The notes under the pieces: model-generated | The model's input: only the letters and a program-made list of their open reading frames with translations | Told to the model about the DNA's origin: nothing | The model's database searches: none | Program-made: the position numbers and the translations under genes | From: Bacillus sp. CH30_1T | GTDB lineage: Bacteria > Bacillota > Bacilli > Bacillales > Bacillaceae_B | Length of the DNA stretch: 64,000 nt | Assembly (NCBI RefSeq): GCF_008364765.1 | Contig: NZ_VTUY01000002.1 | Coordinates: 374,501-438,500 of the forward strand | Reading direction: 5' to 3' | In this document: piece after piece, positions 43,883-52,880 of the stretch | How positions within the stretch are numbered: position 1 is the stretch's first letter | Layout of the letters: each line of letters begins with the position of its first letter

Positions 43883-45370
43883 TTACAATACATCTAATGG
43901 ATTGATAAGTGATCCATTTTTGTAAACTTCGATATGCAGGTGAACACCGGTAGATTCACCAGTTGAGCCCATGATACCGATTTTTTGACCTCTTTCCACC
44001 GTTTGACCGGCAGAAACAGAAATGGAATCTAAATGAGCATAAATCGTTTTATATCCATTTCCATGATCGATCACAACTTTATTTCCATAACCGCCATCGT
44101 CCCAACCGGCAGAAACGACTCTTCCGTTATCAACGGATTTAATTGTAGGATTATCTGGTCGCGCAATGTCGATCCCTTTATGAACTTTACCCCATCTTGG
44201 TCCTTGTTTAGAGGAAATATAACCGCCATTTGTCGGCCATGCAAAGTTTCCTGATCCCCTTGATGGAGTTGCTTTTGTTCCTTTAATGACAATATATTTC
44301 ACTGGATCTTTTAATTTCTTCTCTTCTTTTACATTTTTCTCGATTTGAGAACCGTTCACTTCTGTTGTTTCAAACGTAACGGATTTCTCACCTTCTTGAC
44401 CTTCCTGCTTCACTTTTGTATCGCCTTTATTCATAGAAGAGTCTTCTATTACTTCTTTCTCATAGGCAATCTTTTTAATCTTGTTAGCTTCTTTCTTAAC
44501 AAGTACATGGACAAGAGGTTCATAGACGGTCACATTTAACTCCGAACCGACTTTAAGGGCATCGTCTTTTTTCAGCTCTGAGTTTAATTCCAGCAACTTC
44601 CCTGTGGTTAGCTGATGCTCTTCTGCAATCGTACCAAGAGCATCACCTTCTTGAACCTTATATTTTTTTTCTTCTAAGGTACCCTTCTTAAGAAGATCTG
44701 CAGCTTCCTTAGAAGACATCATTTCTTCCGGCTCCACTTGCGTCTTCTTCATCTCTACCTCTTCTTTAAAAGAAACTTCTAATAAACGTGTTTCATTTTC
44801 CTTTAAAGCGGGTAGAGAAGAGGATGAAGAGTCACTTTTTCGCGCTTCCAATTCGCTTAACTCATCTTCAGAAACATAGTTGAGCTTAAAAGTCTTTAAA
44901 GCATCATCAGCAGCCTGTTCGTCTTTAACATAAGCAACGGGTTTATTGTTCACAACTAAAGCAAAAGCATTTGCTTCAACCGATACTGATTTATTTAGGT
45001 TCTCAATAACCTTTTGATTGTTTGTTTTCGTAGCAGAAAACACATTCTCAGGTATGTACGTTACATCATGAGTAAAATCAACCTGGAAATCCGTGTATTC
45101 CTTCTTAGCCTCATACAGTTTCTCATCCAAAATAGCTTCTACTTCTTCCTGATTCGTAACAGCACCTACATACTCACTACCCATATATACATGATAGATG
45201 GTTTGCAGATCTTCATCCGTTCCTGTACTTGCTGCCGCAGATGAAAAAGTTAGAGTCGTAAGAGCGAGAGTTGTAATCCCTACTCTTTTTACAAATTGAT
45301 TGGATCTATGTCGAATATTAAGTTTTTTATATTTTTCTAAAATGGGTGTTAATTTCTCTCCAAAACTCAT
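43883..45370 (-). CDS. M23 peptidoglycan endopeptidase with LysM and G5-like domains
   Basis: A 495-residue exported protein. A signal/anchor lies at ~27-48 (VKRVGITTLALTTLTFSSAAA). Next come a helical region, LysM (~235-280, YKVQEGDALGTIAEEH), a G5-like beta domain (~290-365) and an M23 domain (~375-495) with the zinc motifs HKGIDI and HLHIEV. It should cut peptide cross-links in the wall. It lies next to walRK and has a WalR box upstream, so it is probably under WalR control. The SD ATAGGAGGCAAC precedes the ATG. Family length is usual. Confidence 0.94.
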   Translation of the reverse strand: MSFGEKLTPILEKYKKLNIRHRSNQFVKRVGITTLALTTLTFSSAAASTGTDEDLQTIYHVYMGSEYVGAVTNQEEVEAILDEKLYEAKKEYTDFQVDFTHDVTYIPENVFSATKTNNQKVIENLNKSVSVEANAFALVVNNKPVAYVKDEQAADDALKTFKLNYVSEDELSELEARKSDSSSSSLPALKENETRLLEVSFKEEVEMKKTQVEPEEMMSSKEAADLLKKGTLEEKKYKVQEGDALGTIAEEHQLTTGKLLELNSELKKDDALKVGSELNVTVYEPLVHVLVKKEANKIKKIAYEKEVIEDSSMNKGDTKVKQEGQEGEKSVTFETTEVNGSQIEKNVKEEKKLKDPVKYIVIKGTKATPSRGSGNFAWPTNGGYISSKQGPRWGKVHKGIDIARPDNPTIKSVDNGRVVSAGWDDGGYGNKVVIDHGNGYKTIYAHLDSISVSAGQTVERGQKIGIMGSTGESTGVHLHIEVYKNGSLINPLDVL

Positions 45371-45650
45371 TGAGTTGCCTCCTATAAACTAAAGCAAAAA
45401 TCCCAGTTACGGTAGTTCATTAAGCCTAATTTAGTAAAATTATATAAAATTCGTACTTTACTAATTTACCATAATTCGACGAAATCCGGGACACAGAATT
45501 AAGATTGTAATAAAACTGTATAATTGATTAGAATTCAAAGAAAGCGCTTCAATGGTGTTTTTAGCGTCACAGTGGGAACCAGGTGGGTCTAAAGGTGGAT
45601 GAGCCGTTGAAACAATCATGGTAGAAATTAGAGGAATTTTATAATGTTTT
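45371..45650. other. Upstream region of the M23 gene with inverted repeat
   Basis: About 280 bp between the gene and the WalR box. An inverted repeat TTAGTAAA/TTTACTAA at 45431-45464 surrounds an AT-rich promoter-like core (TATATAAT on the minus strand). No gene is visible. The long distance implies a long leader or a second promoter. Confidence 0.4.
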
Positions 45651-45667
45651 GTTACAATAGTGTTACA
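45651..45667 (-). promoter_or_regulatory. WalR box upstream of the M23 peptidase gene
   Basis: On the minus strand TGTAACACTATTGTAAC is an exact match to the WalR consensus TGTWAH-N5-TGTWAH. A -10-like TATAAA follows about 10 bp downstream. It lies 280 bp before the M23 gene. Confidence 0.75.
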
Positions 45668-45674
45668 AAGGCAA

Positions 45675-45716
45675 ATAAAAAAGTACTACGAGAGTCAAGT
45701 CGTCGCAGTACTTTTT
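45675..45716 (-). terminator. Terminator of the tRNA operon
   Basis: The stem AAAAAGTACTGCGA/TCGTAGTACTTTTTT on the minus strand with T-run, just after tRNA-Phe. Confidence 0.82.
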
Positions 45717-45722
45717 GTAAGA

Positions 45723-45795
45723 TGGCTCAGGACGGAATCGAACCGCCGACACATGGATTTTCAGTCCATTGCTCTACCAACTGAGCTACTGAGCC
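45723..45795 (-). tRNA. tRNA-Phe (GAA)
   Basis: 73 nt with acceptor GGCTCAG/CTGAGCC, D-arm GCTCAGTTGGTAGAGC, anticodon GAA in GGACTGAAAATCC, T-arm GGCGGTTCGATTCCGTC. CCA is not encoded. It is the last gene of the tRNA operon. Confidence 0.97.
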
Positions 45796-45825
45796 ATATC
45801 GTTTTAAAAGAATCAAATATGTAAA

Positions 45826-45902
45826 TGGCGGTCCGGACGGGACTCGAACCCGCGACCTCCTGCGTGACAGGCAGGCATTCTAACCAACTGAACTACCGGA
45901 CC
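45826..45902 (-). tRNA. tRNA-Asp (GTC)
   Basis: Acceptor GGTCCGG/CCGGACC, anticodon GTC in CTGCCTGTCACGCAG, T-arm GCGGGTTCGAGTCCCGT. The 3' CCA is encoded (45826-45828). Confidence 0.97.
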
Positions 45903-45910
45903 AAAAATTT

Positions 45911-46010
45911 TTGCGATAGCAAAATATTTTTCCTTGAATTGCTTTAGCAAAATAACTTTCATTACCTTGCGATAGCAAAATATTTTTCATTGAATTGCTT
46001 TAGCAAAATA
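45911..46010. repeat. Tandem duplication in the tRNA-Glu/tRNA-Asp spacer
   Basis: Two copies of a 44-bp unit (45911-45954 and 45967-46010) differ at one or a few bases: TTGCGATAGCAAAATATT near the start and GCTTTAGCAAAATA at the end. They are 56 bp apart. Each has short internal inverted parts (TTGCGATAGCAA, TTGCTTTAGCAA), which may be RNA processing sites. Confidence 0.85.
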
Positions 46011-46062
46011 TTTAATGAAGCTACATCAACTAACCTATCAATCTCACTTCAAAAAATAAAAA

Positions 46063-46134
46063 TGACCCATACGGGATTCGAACCCGTGTTACCGCCGTGA
46101 AAGGGCGGTGTCTTAACCGCTTGACCAATGGGCC
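46063..46134 (-). tRNA. tRNA-Glu (TTC)
   Basis: 72 nt: acceptor GGCCCAT/ATGGGTC, anticodon TTC in CCGCCCTTTCACGGCGG, T-arm CACGGGTTCGAATCCCGT. CCA is not encoded. Confidence 0.97.
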
Positions 46135-46153
46135 ATGTAGAGAGAAAAAAATG

Positions 46154-46229
46154 GTGAGCCATGAAGGATTCGAACCTTCGACCCTCTGATTAAAAGTCAG
46201 ATGCTCTACCAACTGAGCTAATGGCTCTA
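46154..46229 (-). tRNA. tRNA-Lys (TTT)
   Basis: 76 nt with encoded CCA: acceptor GAGCCAT/ATGGCTC, anticodon TTT in CTGACTTTTAATCAG, T-arm GAAGGTTCGAATCCTTC. It is the first gene of a Lys-Glu-Asp-Phe operon like B. subtilis trnY. Confidence 0.97.
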
Positions 46230-46290
46230 AGTATATATAAACACTAATAGCAAGCTTGATCAGAGCCGCTTTCGTGACAACGAAATTAAT

Positions 46291-46318
46291 ATTATCACAG
46301 TATGAATGTCGAGGGCAA
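46291..46318 (-). promoter_or_regulatory. Probable promoter of the tRNA operon
   Basis: TTGCCC and GATAAT 16 bp apart (or TAATAT at 18 bp) on the minus strand, about 60 bp before tRNA-Lys. Confidence 0.5.
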
Positions 46319-46399
46319 TAGTTTTTTTGGATTTATTGTCGAAAATTATTTCTTGGGGAATAATTTAGAGGGATTTCCGATATAAAGTATTTCTTAAAG

Positions 46400-47365
46400 C
46401 TATTTGTGCTTAGAAGGCAAAGTGTGGACTCGCCCTTTTCCTTTCCCACGATAACCTACACATACGGAGTTTAATATTCTTGTTGCAAGGGCAGGTGAAG
46501 AAATCTTTAAAAAGTCTTTCAGTTGTTGTCCGGTAATTTCTTCTCCAAAAAGCAGATTGTAATGCTCGAGTGCCTTAAGATGAGCTACTTTCGACTTTGT
46601 TTTACAATTAGGACAGGACCAGTATCCATGCACTCTATCTAAGGGAAGATAACTACAAATCTCACAAAATACTCCATTTATTATTTCTTGTCTGGATATA
46701 TTATATTGATTTAGTACTGAGGGGTTCAGTGGGGTATCAAATTTTTTTATTAGCTTAATCATCCTTCTAATATCTCTATCCAGTAAAATATTTTTATGAG
46801 ATTCATTATTCATTTGAGAAATTTTTTTGGGGAGCAAAGCAGCGTGGATGACCTTTTGACTTACATTCTTATCATTTGAACGAATAATTGTCTGGGGGTT
46901 ACTGATAACGATGAGTGTGTGGATTGGGATTGGAGGGAAATGATGCTCATGTAACCATGATTTAAATTGAGATTCTTACCTGCCAATTTGAATAATAGGG
47001 TCAGGCAGTGCAATTTCAACACCGTTCTTCTTCTGTATCATTTGATGAAATGTTGAATCAAATTCTATCGACCCGGCTATATTTTTCACTTCTAAAATGA
47101 GTGCAAAGCTTTTTGTTAATAGTAAAGTATCAATCTGGAAATATCGACCGTTTATAAAGAGGCGTAAGTCATGAAGAATATAAAAGGATTTGTCGGGGAG
47201 AAGGCTTAAAAAATAGTCGATTGATTTCTCTCCATTATAACCGGCTAAACTTTTTGAGAGGTTTTCTTTAATAAAGTTTGTTTTAGAATGGGTCTCAAGG
47301 ATACGTAAGAGTAGGACCTGCAGTTTTTGAATTTTAATCGGAAAAGGACGTTCTTTAATGATCAT
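46400..47365 (-). pseudogene. NERD-domain protein gene broken by a nonsense codon
   Basis: A 321-codon frame is interrupted once, by TAA at 46976-46978; the frame before and after is the same. The N-terminal part has the nuclease-related (NERD) domain (GEKSIDYFLSLLPDKSFYIL, then IDTLLLTKSFALILEVKN). The second part includes FKSWLHEHHFPPIPIHTLIV and a zinc ribbon (CEICSYLPL ... CPNCKTKS). CAA to TAA would explain it (GRQESQF). Restart at 46837 would make a 145-residue zinc-ribbon fragment. NERD proteins may cut DNA, but their role is not settled. Confidence 0.8.
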
Positions 47366-47466
47366 TTCATCACTCCAATACTAATTTTTTATTTATATTC
47401 TACTTTTATTAAAGAAACCCTGCTTTTTTCTGATGATATCTTAACAATAAATTGATGCGAGAGAGG

Positions 47467-47561
47467 TTTATTTTCAAAACTTGACCTTTTATTTTCAAAA
47501 ATAGTATTTTATTTTCAAAAACCTCACTTTTATTTTCAAAACTGGAAATTTATTTTCAAAA
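47467..47561. repeat. Five phased copies of TTTATTTTCAAAA
   Basis: The 13-mer TTTATTTTCAAAA occurs exactly five times, starting at 47467, 47488, 47508, 47529 and 47549. Steps are 21, 20, 21, 20 bp, that is two helical turns, with 7-8 bp of variable sequence in between. It lies between the NERD gene start and the end of the DUF350 gene. Confidence 0.92.
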
Positions 47562-47662
47562 ATGCATTAAATCCGATAATACTAGAACTCACCAGCATAA
47601 AAAGACCCACCACCAGAGCACCAACACAACGCTCCAGCAGCAGATCTCCATCATAACCAATA

Positions 47663-48076
47663 TTAATAAGTCAAACTAGCAGCCACAACCAATCCCACTA
47701 CAATTGCAGCAGAGAATAGGCTGAATCCAATGGCGATATTTCCTTCTTCCACTTTCTTCGCTAAATTCGTCTTAGGTGTTAGTACGTACTCAATGATCCA
47801 GTAGGCGATGACTTGAGTGGCGATACCGATGAGTCCCCAGATAAAGGCGTCGAGCAGATTCAAGCTGTTAGCCCAAACGGTGTAGATGACGATGGCGAGT
47901 CCGATGGCTTTTCCCCATAGTTTGAGGGCAACGGCAATGTTTCCCTCCCTGATTAAGGTAGCTTCAGAGAATTTGGTGGTAAATGCGAAAACGGTGATAC
48001 CGAGGATCATCAGTCCAAGGCCCGTTCCGACGTGAGCTAGAAAGCTGAGTAAGGCTTCACTTGTTATGATTTGCAT
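47663..48076 (-). CDS. DUF350 (YjfL-type) membrane protein
   Basis: A 137-residue protein with four membrane spans in two DUF350 halves (FLAHVGTGLGLMILGITVFA, EGNIAVALKLWGKAIGLAIV; later EEGNIAIGFSLFSAAIVVGL). Repeated E-G-N-I-A motifs are the family mark. Its function is unknown; it often lies next to glutathionylspermidine-synthase-like genes, as here and in the E. coli yjf cluster. The SD AAAGGAGAG precedes the ATG. Confidence 0.85.
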   Translation of the reverse strand: MQIITSEALLSFLAHVGTGLGLMILGITVFAFTTKFSEATLIREGNIAVALKLWGKAIGLAIVIYTVWANSLNLLDAFIWGLIGIATQVIAYWIIEYVLTPKTNLAKKVEEGNIAIGFSLFSAAIVVGLVVAASLTY

Positions 48077-48091
48077 GAGTTTCTCTCCTTT

Positions 48092-49333
48092 TTAGTTCTC
48101 CTGTAATCCTACAGGCAGAAAGTATGATTCGTTATCGGTGATGGCGTTTCCGGCTCGTATTCCGATCGCACCGGCCGTGCCATTAATAATGAAACTGCCT
48201 ACCATCAAACTTGCATCCTTTATTCCCTCATCCGTCTTAATCGCAGCAACAGGCAGAGGGATAAATTGTTGGAATACTGGCAGGGTCTGCTTATAGGTTT
48301 CTTTTTTATCCTGCAAAAGAATCTTTCCTGTCGCTTCCATGATCTTAACCGTATCTCCTTCACGGCCGAATGCCGGCTTTTGAACGTAGGTGATCCCATT
48401 CTCTTCGAAGTGTTCGGGATCTAAGTAAGTTGGCAGGAAATAGCGTTCGATCCATTGATGCTCTTCATCTGTATAGAAAGAACTATTTGCTTCATGAAGC
48501 CCCCATATGAGTGCTTGAACTCCTTTGGATTGCAGTAAAAAAGATGAGGGAGGGTTTAGGATTGCTATCTTTTTTTCAAATACCATTTGCATCAGGTCCA
48601 AGCCTACATAATCTTCTGTCAGTGGATCCTTATCTTCAATGAGATGTTCGACAGGATACGTCGGCCGGTATAATACATCAATCCGCTCCCCTTGAGGAGT
48701 ATAAAGACCATCTTCTCGAATCTGCAGCTGATCCAGGCTCACATATTCAGACGGCACACCTGAAAGCTTTTGTAGATATTTTGTTGTCAAGTGATCCTCT
48801 TCGTGATCCTGGTGAGAGGTGAAGACGATCTTAGGTTCGCCTTCCCGTTGCAAAGACTTCCAAGAAGATAAGAGTGCCCGCTTTAGCTCTTTCGCTAACG
48901 CTACCTCGAATCCCTCATTAGGATTTGAACACCCGAAATACTGACAAACCTTTTCATTCACATGATAAAGCTCTTTGATGAAGGTGGGGGTATCGCTATT
49001 GAACTCTAATAGCTTGATTTCCCTACCACTTACAACGAAATCAAAGCGACCAACAATGCACTCTTGAGGAATGGACTTAAACCTTATATAGGAAAGAGAT
49101 TCCTTTGGAAAACCTAGCTCCAGAAGGGTATTATCCTCCAGCTCACGAAGTAGATCCGCACTTTTTTGATAAATAGTGTACACTCTTCGGGATGCTTCAT
49201 GAATCGCTGAAATCGTGTCACGTGATTCCATCTTAATATCCAATAACGAGTACTCCAAGTCATATAAATCATGCCAAAACTCCGGGATGCGCTGATAGAA
49301 AGCGTTTCTTTTATCGCGGTGAGAGGCTATCAT
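48092..49333 (-). CDS. Glutathionylspermidine synthase-like ATP-grasp protein
   Basis: A 413-residue protein of the synthase-like family (YgiC/YjfC type). Family marks: FDFVVSGREIKLLEFNSDTP (~95-115), YRPTYPVEHL and QKPAFGREGDTVKIME (ATP-grasp binding, ~320). It lacks the amidase half of true glutathionylspermidine synthetase. The amine or peptide it joins is not known. GGAGG lies five bases before the start, inside the end of the previous gene. Confidence 0.88.
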   Translation of the reverse strand: MIASHRDKRNAFYQRIPEFWHDLYDLEYSLLDIKMESRDTISAIHEASRRVYTIYQKSADLLRELEDNTLLELGFPKESLSYIRFKSIPQECIVGRFDFVVSGREIKLLEFNSDTPTFIKELYHVNEKVCQYFGCSNPNEGFEVALAKELKRALLSSWKSLQREGEPKIVFTSHQDHEEDHLTTKYLQKLSGVPSEYVSLDQLQIREDGLYTPQGERIDVLYRPTYPVEHLIEDKDPLTEDYVGLDLMQMVFEKKIAILNPPSSFLLQSKGVQALIWGLHEANSSFYTDEEHQWIERYFLPTYLDPEHFEENGITYVQKPAFGREGDTVKIMEATGKILLQDKKETYKQTLPVFQQFIPLPVAAIKTDEGIKDASLMVGSFIINGTAGAIGIRAGNAITDNESYFLPVGLQEN

Positions 49334-49334
49334 A

Positions 49335-49643
49335 TTATCCTCCGAACCCGCCTTTGGAGCCGCTTCCGATACCTGATTTGTAGCTCTTAGAGTACGATTT
49401 ATAGCTTGAATAATTTTTTAGACTGGATTTATTTTTGAACATTCTACCAGCAAACCAAAAGTAGCCAAAGTGAGGGGAACGGTCGTCATCACAATAATAC
49501 GTGCCGCTTTCGTCATCCCAATCCCAGTCATCACAGTCAACATCTGTCGGTTCAGGTGGAAGCTCCTGATTTCCACAGCCGGTTACCGATATCGCCATCA
49601 CGGATGCGACTACCCCAGCCATCATTTTCTTCGTTTTGTTCAT
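49335..49643 (-). CDS. Small lipoprotein of the synthase cluster
   Basis: A 102-residue protein with signal peptide and lipobox (SVTGC at ~19-23), an acidic Trp/Asp/Tyr-rich stretch (DDWDWDDESGTYYCDDD) and a Ser/Lys/Gly/Tyr-rich C-terminus ending GGFGG. By place and Gly-rich tail it corresponds to the YgiB/YjfM (DUF1190) lipoproteins that accompany this enzyme, but similarity is slight. Its start overlaps the previous stop by one base. Confidence 0.7.
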   Translation of the reverse strand: MNKTKKMMAGVVASVMAISVTGCGNQELPPEPTDVDCDDWDWDDESGTYYCDDDRSPHFGYFWFAGRMFKNKSSLKNYSSYKSYSKSYKSGIGSGSKGGFGG

Positions 49644-50104
49644 TATCTTTCCTCCTCCAGCTTATAGCCCGTTGTTTTTACATATAATATATACACATAG
49701 CGATCCTCATCGATTTCAGCAGAATCACGTTCCCATTCCACCCCATCAATATAATAATAAACAGAACCGATGACGCTTAGAATATCGAGATGATATTCAT
49801 GGTGTTCTATTTTTAAAATAGGGTGGTTGTTTCGTGGATTCAGTTCGCGAATTTCCAGTACCAATCCTTCAGGTGGAAACAAGGGATCCGTAACAGGTTC
49901 TTCTTCATATATTTCTACATATAGTATAAATCGATCCCCTTCAATCGCTGAAGAAAGCTGACGATACGTCGCACCTTCTTTAACAAAAAATTCGCATTCC
50001 CTTCTAGCCAGGATTTGTTCTAATTCGATATCAGGGTAATGATAGATTGCTTCATACGTATCGTTGCCTTTTCGTAAACGGTATTCAAGTATTGGTCGTT
50101 TCAT
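49643..50104 (-). CDS. Hypothetical acidic protein, 153 aa
   Basis: A soluble, beta-rich, acidic protein (EAIYHYPDIELEQILARREC; VYYYIDGVEWERDSAEIDED) with no signal peptide. It is the first gene of the cluster with lipoprotein, synthase and DUF350 genes. AGGAGG lies somewhat far upstream of the ATG. I do not recognise the family. Confidence 0.7.
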   Translation of the reverse strand: MKRPILEYRLRKGNDTYEAIYHYPDIELEQILARRECEFFVKEGATYRQLSSAIEGDRFILYVEIYEEEPVTDPLFPPEGLVLEIRELNPRNNHPILKIEHHEYHLDILSVIGSVYYYIDGVEWERDSAEIDEDRYVYILYVKTTGYKLEEER

Positions 50105-50233
50105 TTTTGACTCCAGCCTCCTGATTGGAAGGATATGATTTCATTAAATATACGAACCAGTGAGGAAAAGGTTTCATTCCTCAGGGATTCATTGGTATTA
50201 TTGAACTATGATTTTTCCGTAAGGAGGATATGT

Positions 50234-51256
50234 ATGATTATATTCCAAAGGCTTTGGAAACAGATTACGAAGATGGACTTCGGTTTCATTCTTCTATTAT
50301 CCCTGATTATTATCCTGTTTGGAACCTTTGGCAGCCATTTTTTGGAACCTGATACATTTCAAACGCTTTTTGATGGGTTTTGGTGGACGATGACGACCTT
50401 GACCACTGTGGGATACGGAGATTATTTTCCCGTTTCGGTGGGAGGAAGGTTATTGGGAATCTTCCTGTTTATCTTTGGAATCGGTATTATCGGGGTGTTG
50501 ATCAGTAAAACCGTTGATTCCATTACCACATTCCAGAAATTCAAAAGGGAGGGAAAGTTAGTGTATACATATGAAAATCATTATATCTACATCAATTGGT
50601 CGAAGAAAACGGAGAGAGCCATTGAAGAAATTCTTGCTCATGTGCCAGACGCTGAAATTGTGCTCATTGACATGCTTCCTATCACCCCCATTGAGCATGA
50701 ACAGATTCATTTCATCCAAGGGGATCCTTCCGATGAAAATGTATTACTGAAGGCCAATATCTTTGAGGCCAAACGAGTGGCGATTTTCTCCGATTCAAAG
50801 ATTGAAGATCCGTCCCTTGTTGATGGGAAAACTTTATTAATTGCGTCTGCCGTTGAGGGATTATCGAAAACGCATGGGAAACCAGTCCATACAATCGTAG
50901 AAGTGTCTGAAGATCGTCACATTCCAAAGTTCCAGCATATTGCTGTTGAGGATTTTATTTTATCGAATGATTCTGTTTCCCTACTGATGGCAAAAGCGAC
51001 CCTTCATCCTGGAACGACTAATTTATTCAGACAGTTACTTAGTAAACGATACGGCAATAATATTCACGAATTCAAAGTAAAGGAGCATTGGAAGACCATT
51101 AAGCAGGCTTCTGAGGAGTTGCTGGAGAAGGGAGCTATTCTGCTCGCTGTGAATGATAATATGGATTTCACCGATGCCATGAACCGGGAGCTGCATGCTG
51201 ATGACATTCTTTATGTCGTATGTCATGACAGAGTGTACGAACAATTAAATCAATAA
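50234..51256 (+). CDS. Two-span K+ channel with RCK/TrkA-N domain (YugO-like)
   Basis: A 340-residue channel. The first span is at ~18-35, the pore helix and filter TTVGYGDYFP at ~58-67, the second span at ~72-95. RCK-type regulatory domain follows (~105-340). Its Rossmann part (YIYINWSKKTERAIEEIL) is degenerate at the glycine motif, so ligand binding may differ from NAD(H). YugO in B. subtilis carries K+ in biofilm electrical signalling. AAGGAGG six bases before ATG 50234 sets the start; a reading frame 33 codons longer is not credible. Divergent from the synthase cluster. Confidence 0.9.
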   Translation: MIIFQRLWKQITKMDFGFILLLSLIIILFGTFGSHFLEPDTFQTLFDGFWWTMTTLTTVGYGDYFPVSVGGRLLGIFLFIFGIGIIGVLISKTVDSITTFQKFKREGKLVYTYENHYIYINWSKKTERAIEEILAHVPDAEIVLIDMLPITPIEHEQIHFIQGDPSDENVLLKANIFEAKRVAIFSDSKIEDPSLVDGKTLLIASAVEGLSKTHGKPVHTIVEVSEDRHIPKFQHIAVEDFILSNDSVSLLMAKATLHPGTTNLFRQLLSKRYGNNIHEFKVKEHWKTIKQASEELLEKGAILLAVNDNMDFTDAMNRELHADDILYVVCHDRVYEQLNQ

Positions 51257-51290
51257 AAACTCTCAGCCGCTTAAATGGCTGAGAGTTTTT
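51256..51290. terminator. Bidirectional terminator between K+ channel and purA
   Basis: A 13-bp perfect stem (AAAACTCTCAGCC with complement) with T-run on both strands; both genes end here. Confidence 0.9.
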
Positions 51291-51296
51291 TATGAA

Positions 51297-52589
51297 TTAA
51301 TTCGGGCTCCACACGCTTCGAACTACATTTGTTTGAGAGCGGTCGGGACCAACTGAGAAGATGGAAAGAGGAATACCAGTTAATTGAGATACGCGCTCTA
51401 AGTAGTGACGAGCGTTTTCTGGCAGATCCGTTAACGTTTTACATCCTGTAATATCTTCTGTCCAGCCTGGAAGCTCTTCATATACTGGCTCACATTCAGC
51501 AAGAATGTTCAGGTTAGCAGGGAATTCTTCCATGACTTCACCTTTATATTTGTATGCTACACAGATTTTTAAGTTTTCGATTCCAGTTAATACATCGATC
51601 GAATTCAATGAAAGATCTGTTAAACCACTAACACGACGGGCATGACGTACAACCACGCTGTCGAACCAGCCTACACGACGAGGGCGGCCGGTCGTTGTTC
51701 CGTACTCACGTCCTACTTCTCGGATTCTGTCTCCGATTTCGTTCGTCAGTTCAGTCGGGAAAGGTCCGTCCCCAACACGGGTTGTGTATGCTTTTGATAC
51801 TCCAACGACGTGGTTGATTTTTGTCGGGCCAACTCCAGAACCGATTGTTACCCCGCCAGCTACCGGGTTAGAAGAAGTAACAAATGGATATGTACCTTGA
51901 TCGATATCAAGCATTACCCCTTGAGCTCCTTCAAATAAAACGCGGCGGCCGTTATCAATCGCATCGTTCAATACAACGGATGTGTCTACAACGTAGTGCT
52001 TAATTTGTTGACCATACTCATAGTACTCATCCAGGATATCTTCAATATTGAAGCCTTCTGTTTCATAGAATTTTTCAAAAAGGCGGTTTTTCTCTTCCAG
52101 ATTACGAGCAAGCTTTTCTTCAAAAGATTGACGATCCAGAAGATCTGCGATACGGATTCCGACACGTGCTGCTTTATCCATATAAGCAGGACCGATTCCT
52201 TTTTTCGTTGTACCGATTTTATTGGCACCTTTGCGTTCTTCATCAATTTCATCAAGCTTTAAGTGATATGGAAGAATCACATGTGCACGGTTGCTGATTC
52301 GCAGGTTGTCTGTTTTCACATCGCGATCGTGAAGATACTTCAACTCTTTCACTAGAGCTTTAGGATCGACAACCATCCCATTTCCGATAACGGATGTTTT
52401 TTCGTTATAGAAAATACCTGATGGAATTAAGTGTAATTTATATGTTTCTCCGTCAAACTTAATTGTATGACCCGCGTTGTTCCCACCTTGGTAACGCGCG
52501 ATAACTTCTGCATGTTCAGAAAGGAAGTCAGTGATCTTTCCTTTTCCTTCGTCTCCCCATTGCGTACCTACTACTACTACTGAAGACAT
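51297..52589 (-). CDS. purA: Adenylosuccinate synthetase
   Basis: A 430-residue enzyme that joins IMP and aspartate with GTP to form adenylosuccinate, the first committed step to AMP. Marks: [19 protein letters not shown] (GTP-binding and catalytic Asp), GNNAGHTI (catalytic His), [11 protein letters not shown], and [14 protein letters not shown] 52589 is set by GGAGGTG six bases upstream. Full length. Confidence 0.98.
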   Translation of the reverse strand: MSSVVVVGTQWGDEGKGKITDFLSEHAEVIARYQGGNNAGHTIKFDGETYKLHLIPSGIFYNEKTSVIGNGMVVDPKALVKELKYLHDRDVKTDNLRISNRAHVILPYHLKLDEIDEERKGANKIGTTKKGIGPAYMDKAARVGIRIADLLDRQSFEEKLARNLEEKNRLFEKFYETEGFNIEDILDEYYEYGQQIKHYVVDTSVVLNDAIDNGRRVLFEGAQGVMLDIDQGTYPFVTSSNPVAGGVTIGSGVGPTKINHVVGVSKAYTTRVGDGPFPTELTNEIGDRIREVGREYGTTTGRPRRVGWFDSVVVRHARRVSGLTDLSLNSIDVLTGIENLKICVAYKYKGEVMEEFPANLNILAECEPVYEELPGWTEDITGCKTLTDLPENARHYLERVSQLTGIPLSIFSVGPDRSQTNVVRSVWSPN

Positions 52590-52669
52590 ATTAAGCACCT
52601 CCGACGGGAATTAGTATTCCCTCTTTTATCAAACAAACTCATTTTATCAACACTAAAAAGGAAAGTCAA

Positions 52670-52715
52670 TGAAAACACGAACGTTTATATAGGTAATTAT
52701 ATTTATGTTCGTATA
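52670..52715. promoter_or_regulatory. PurR-type operator upstream of purA
   Basis: Two inverted CGAAC motifs, CGAAC at 52678-52682 and GTTCG at 52707-52711, each in an AT-rich setting (ACGAACGTTTA and ATACGAACAT on the other strand), resemble paired PurR boxes. They lie about 90-120 bp before purA. Confidence 0.55.
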
Positions 52716-52880
52716 AATGCATACTTTACGCTTCGATAATCCACTACTTTAAGAATCTTAAGATAAATAAAAAATTGAGGGGGTAGCATCAGGTTATGAT
52801 AGCGCAATTTAGAAACTTTTGCTAATCTAAAATAAGCATTTTGAATTTTACACACAATTGAATACAGAGGTGACGATGAG

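Noticed and set aside
47467..47561. CRISPR array
   Set aside because: Repeat unit (13 bp) and spacers (7-8 bp) are far too short, and no cas genes are in the window.
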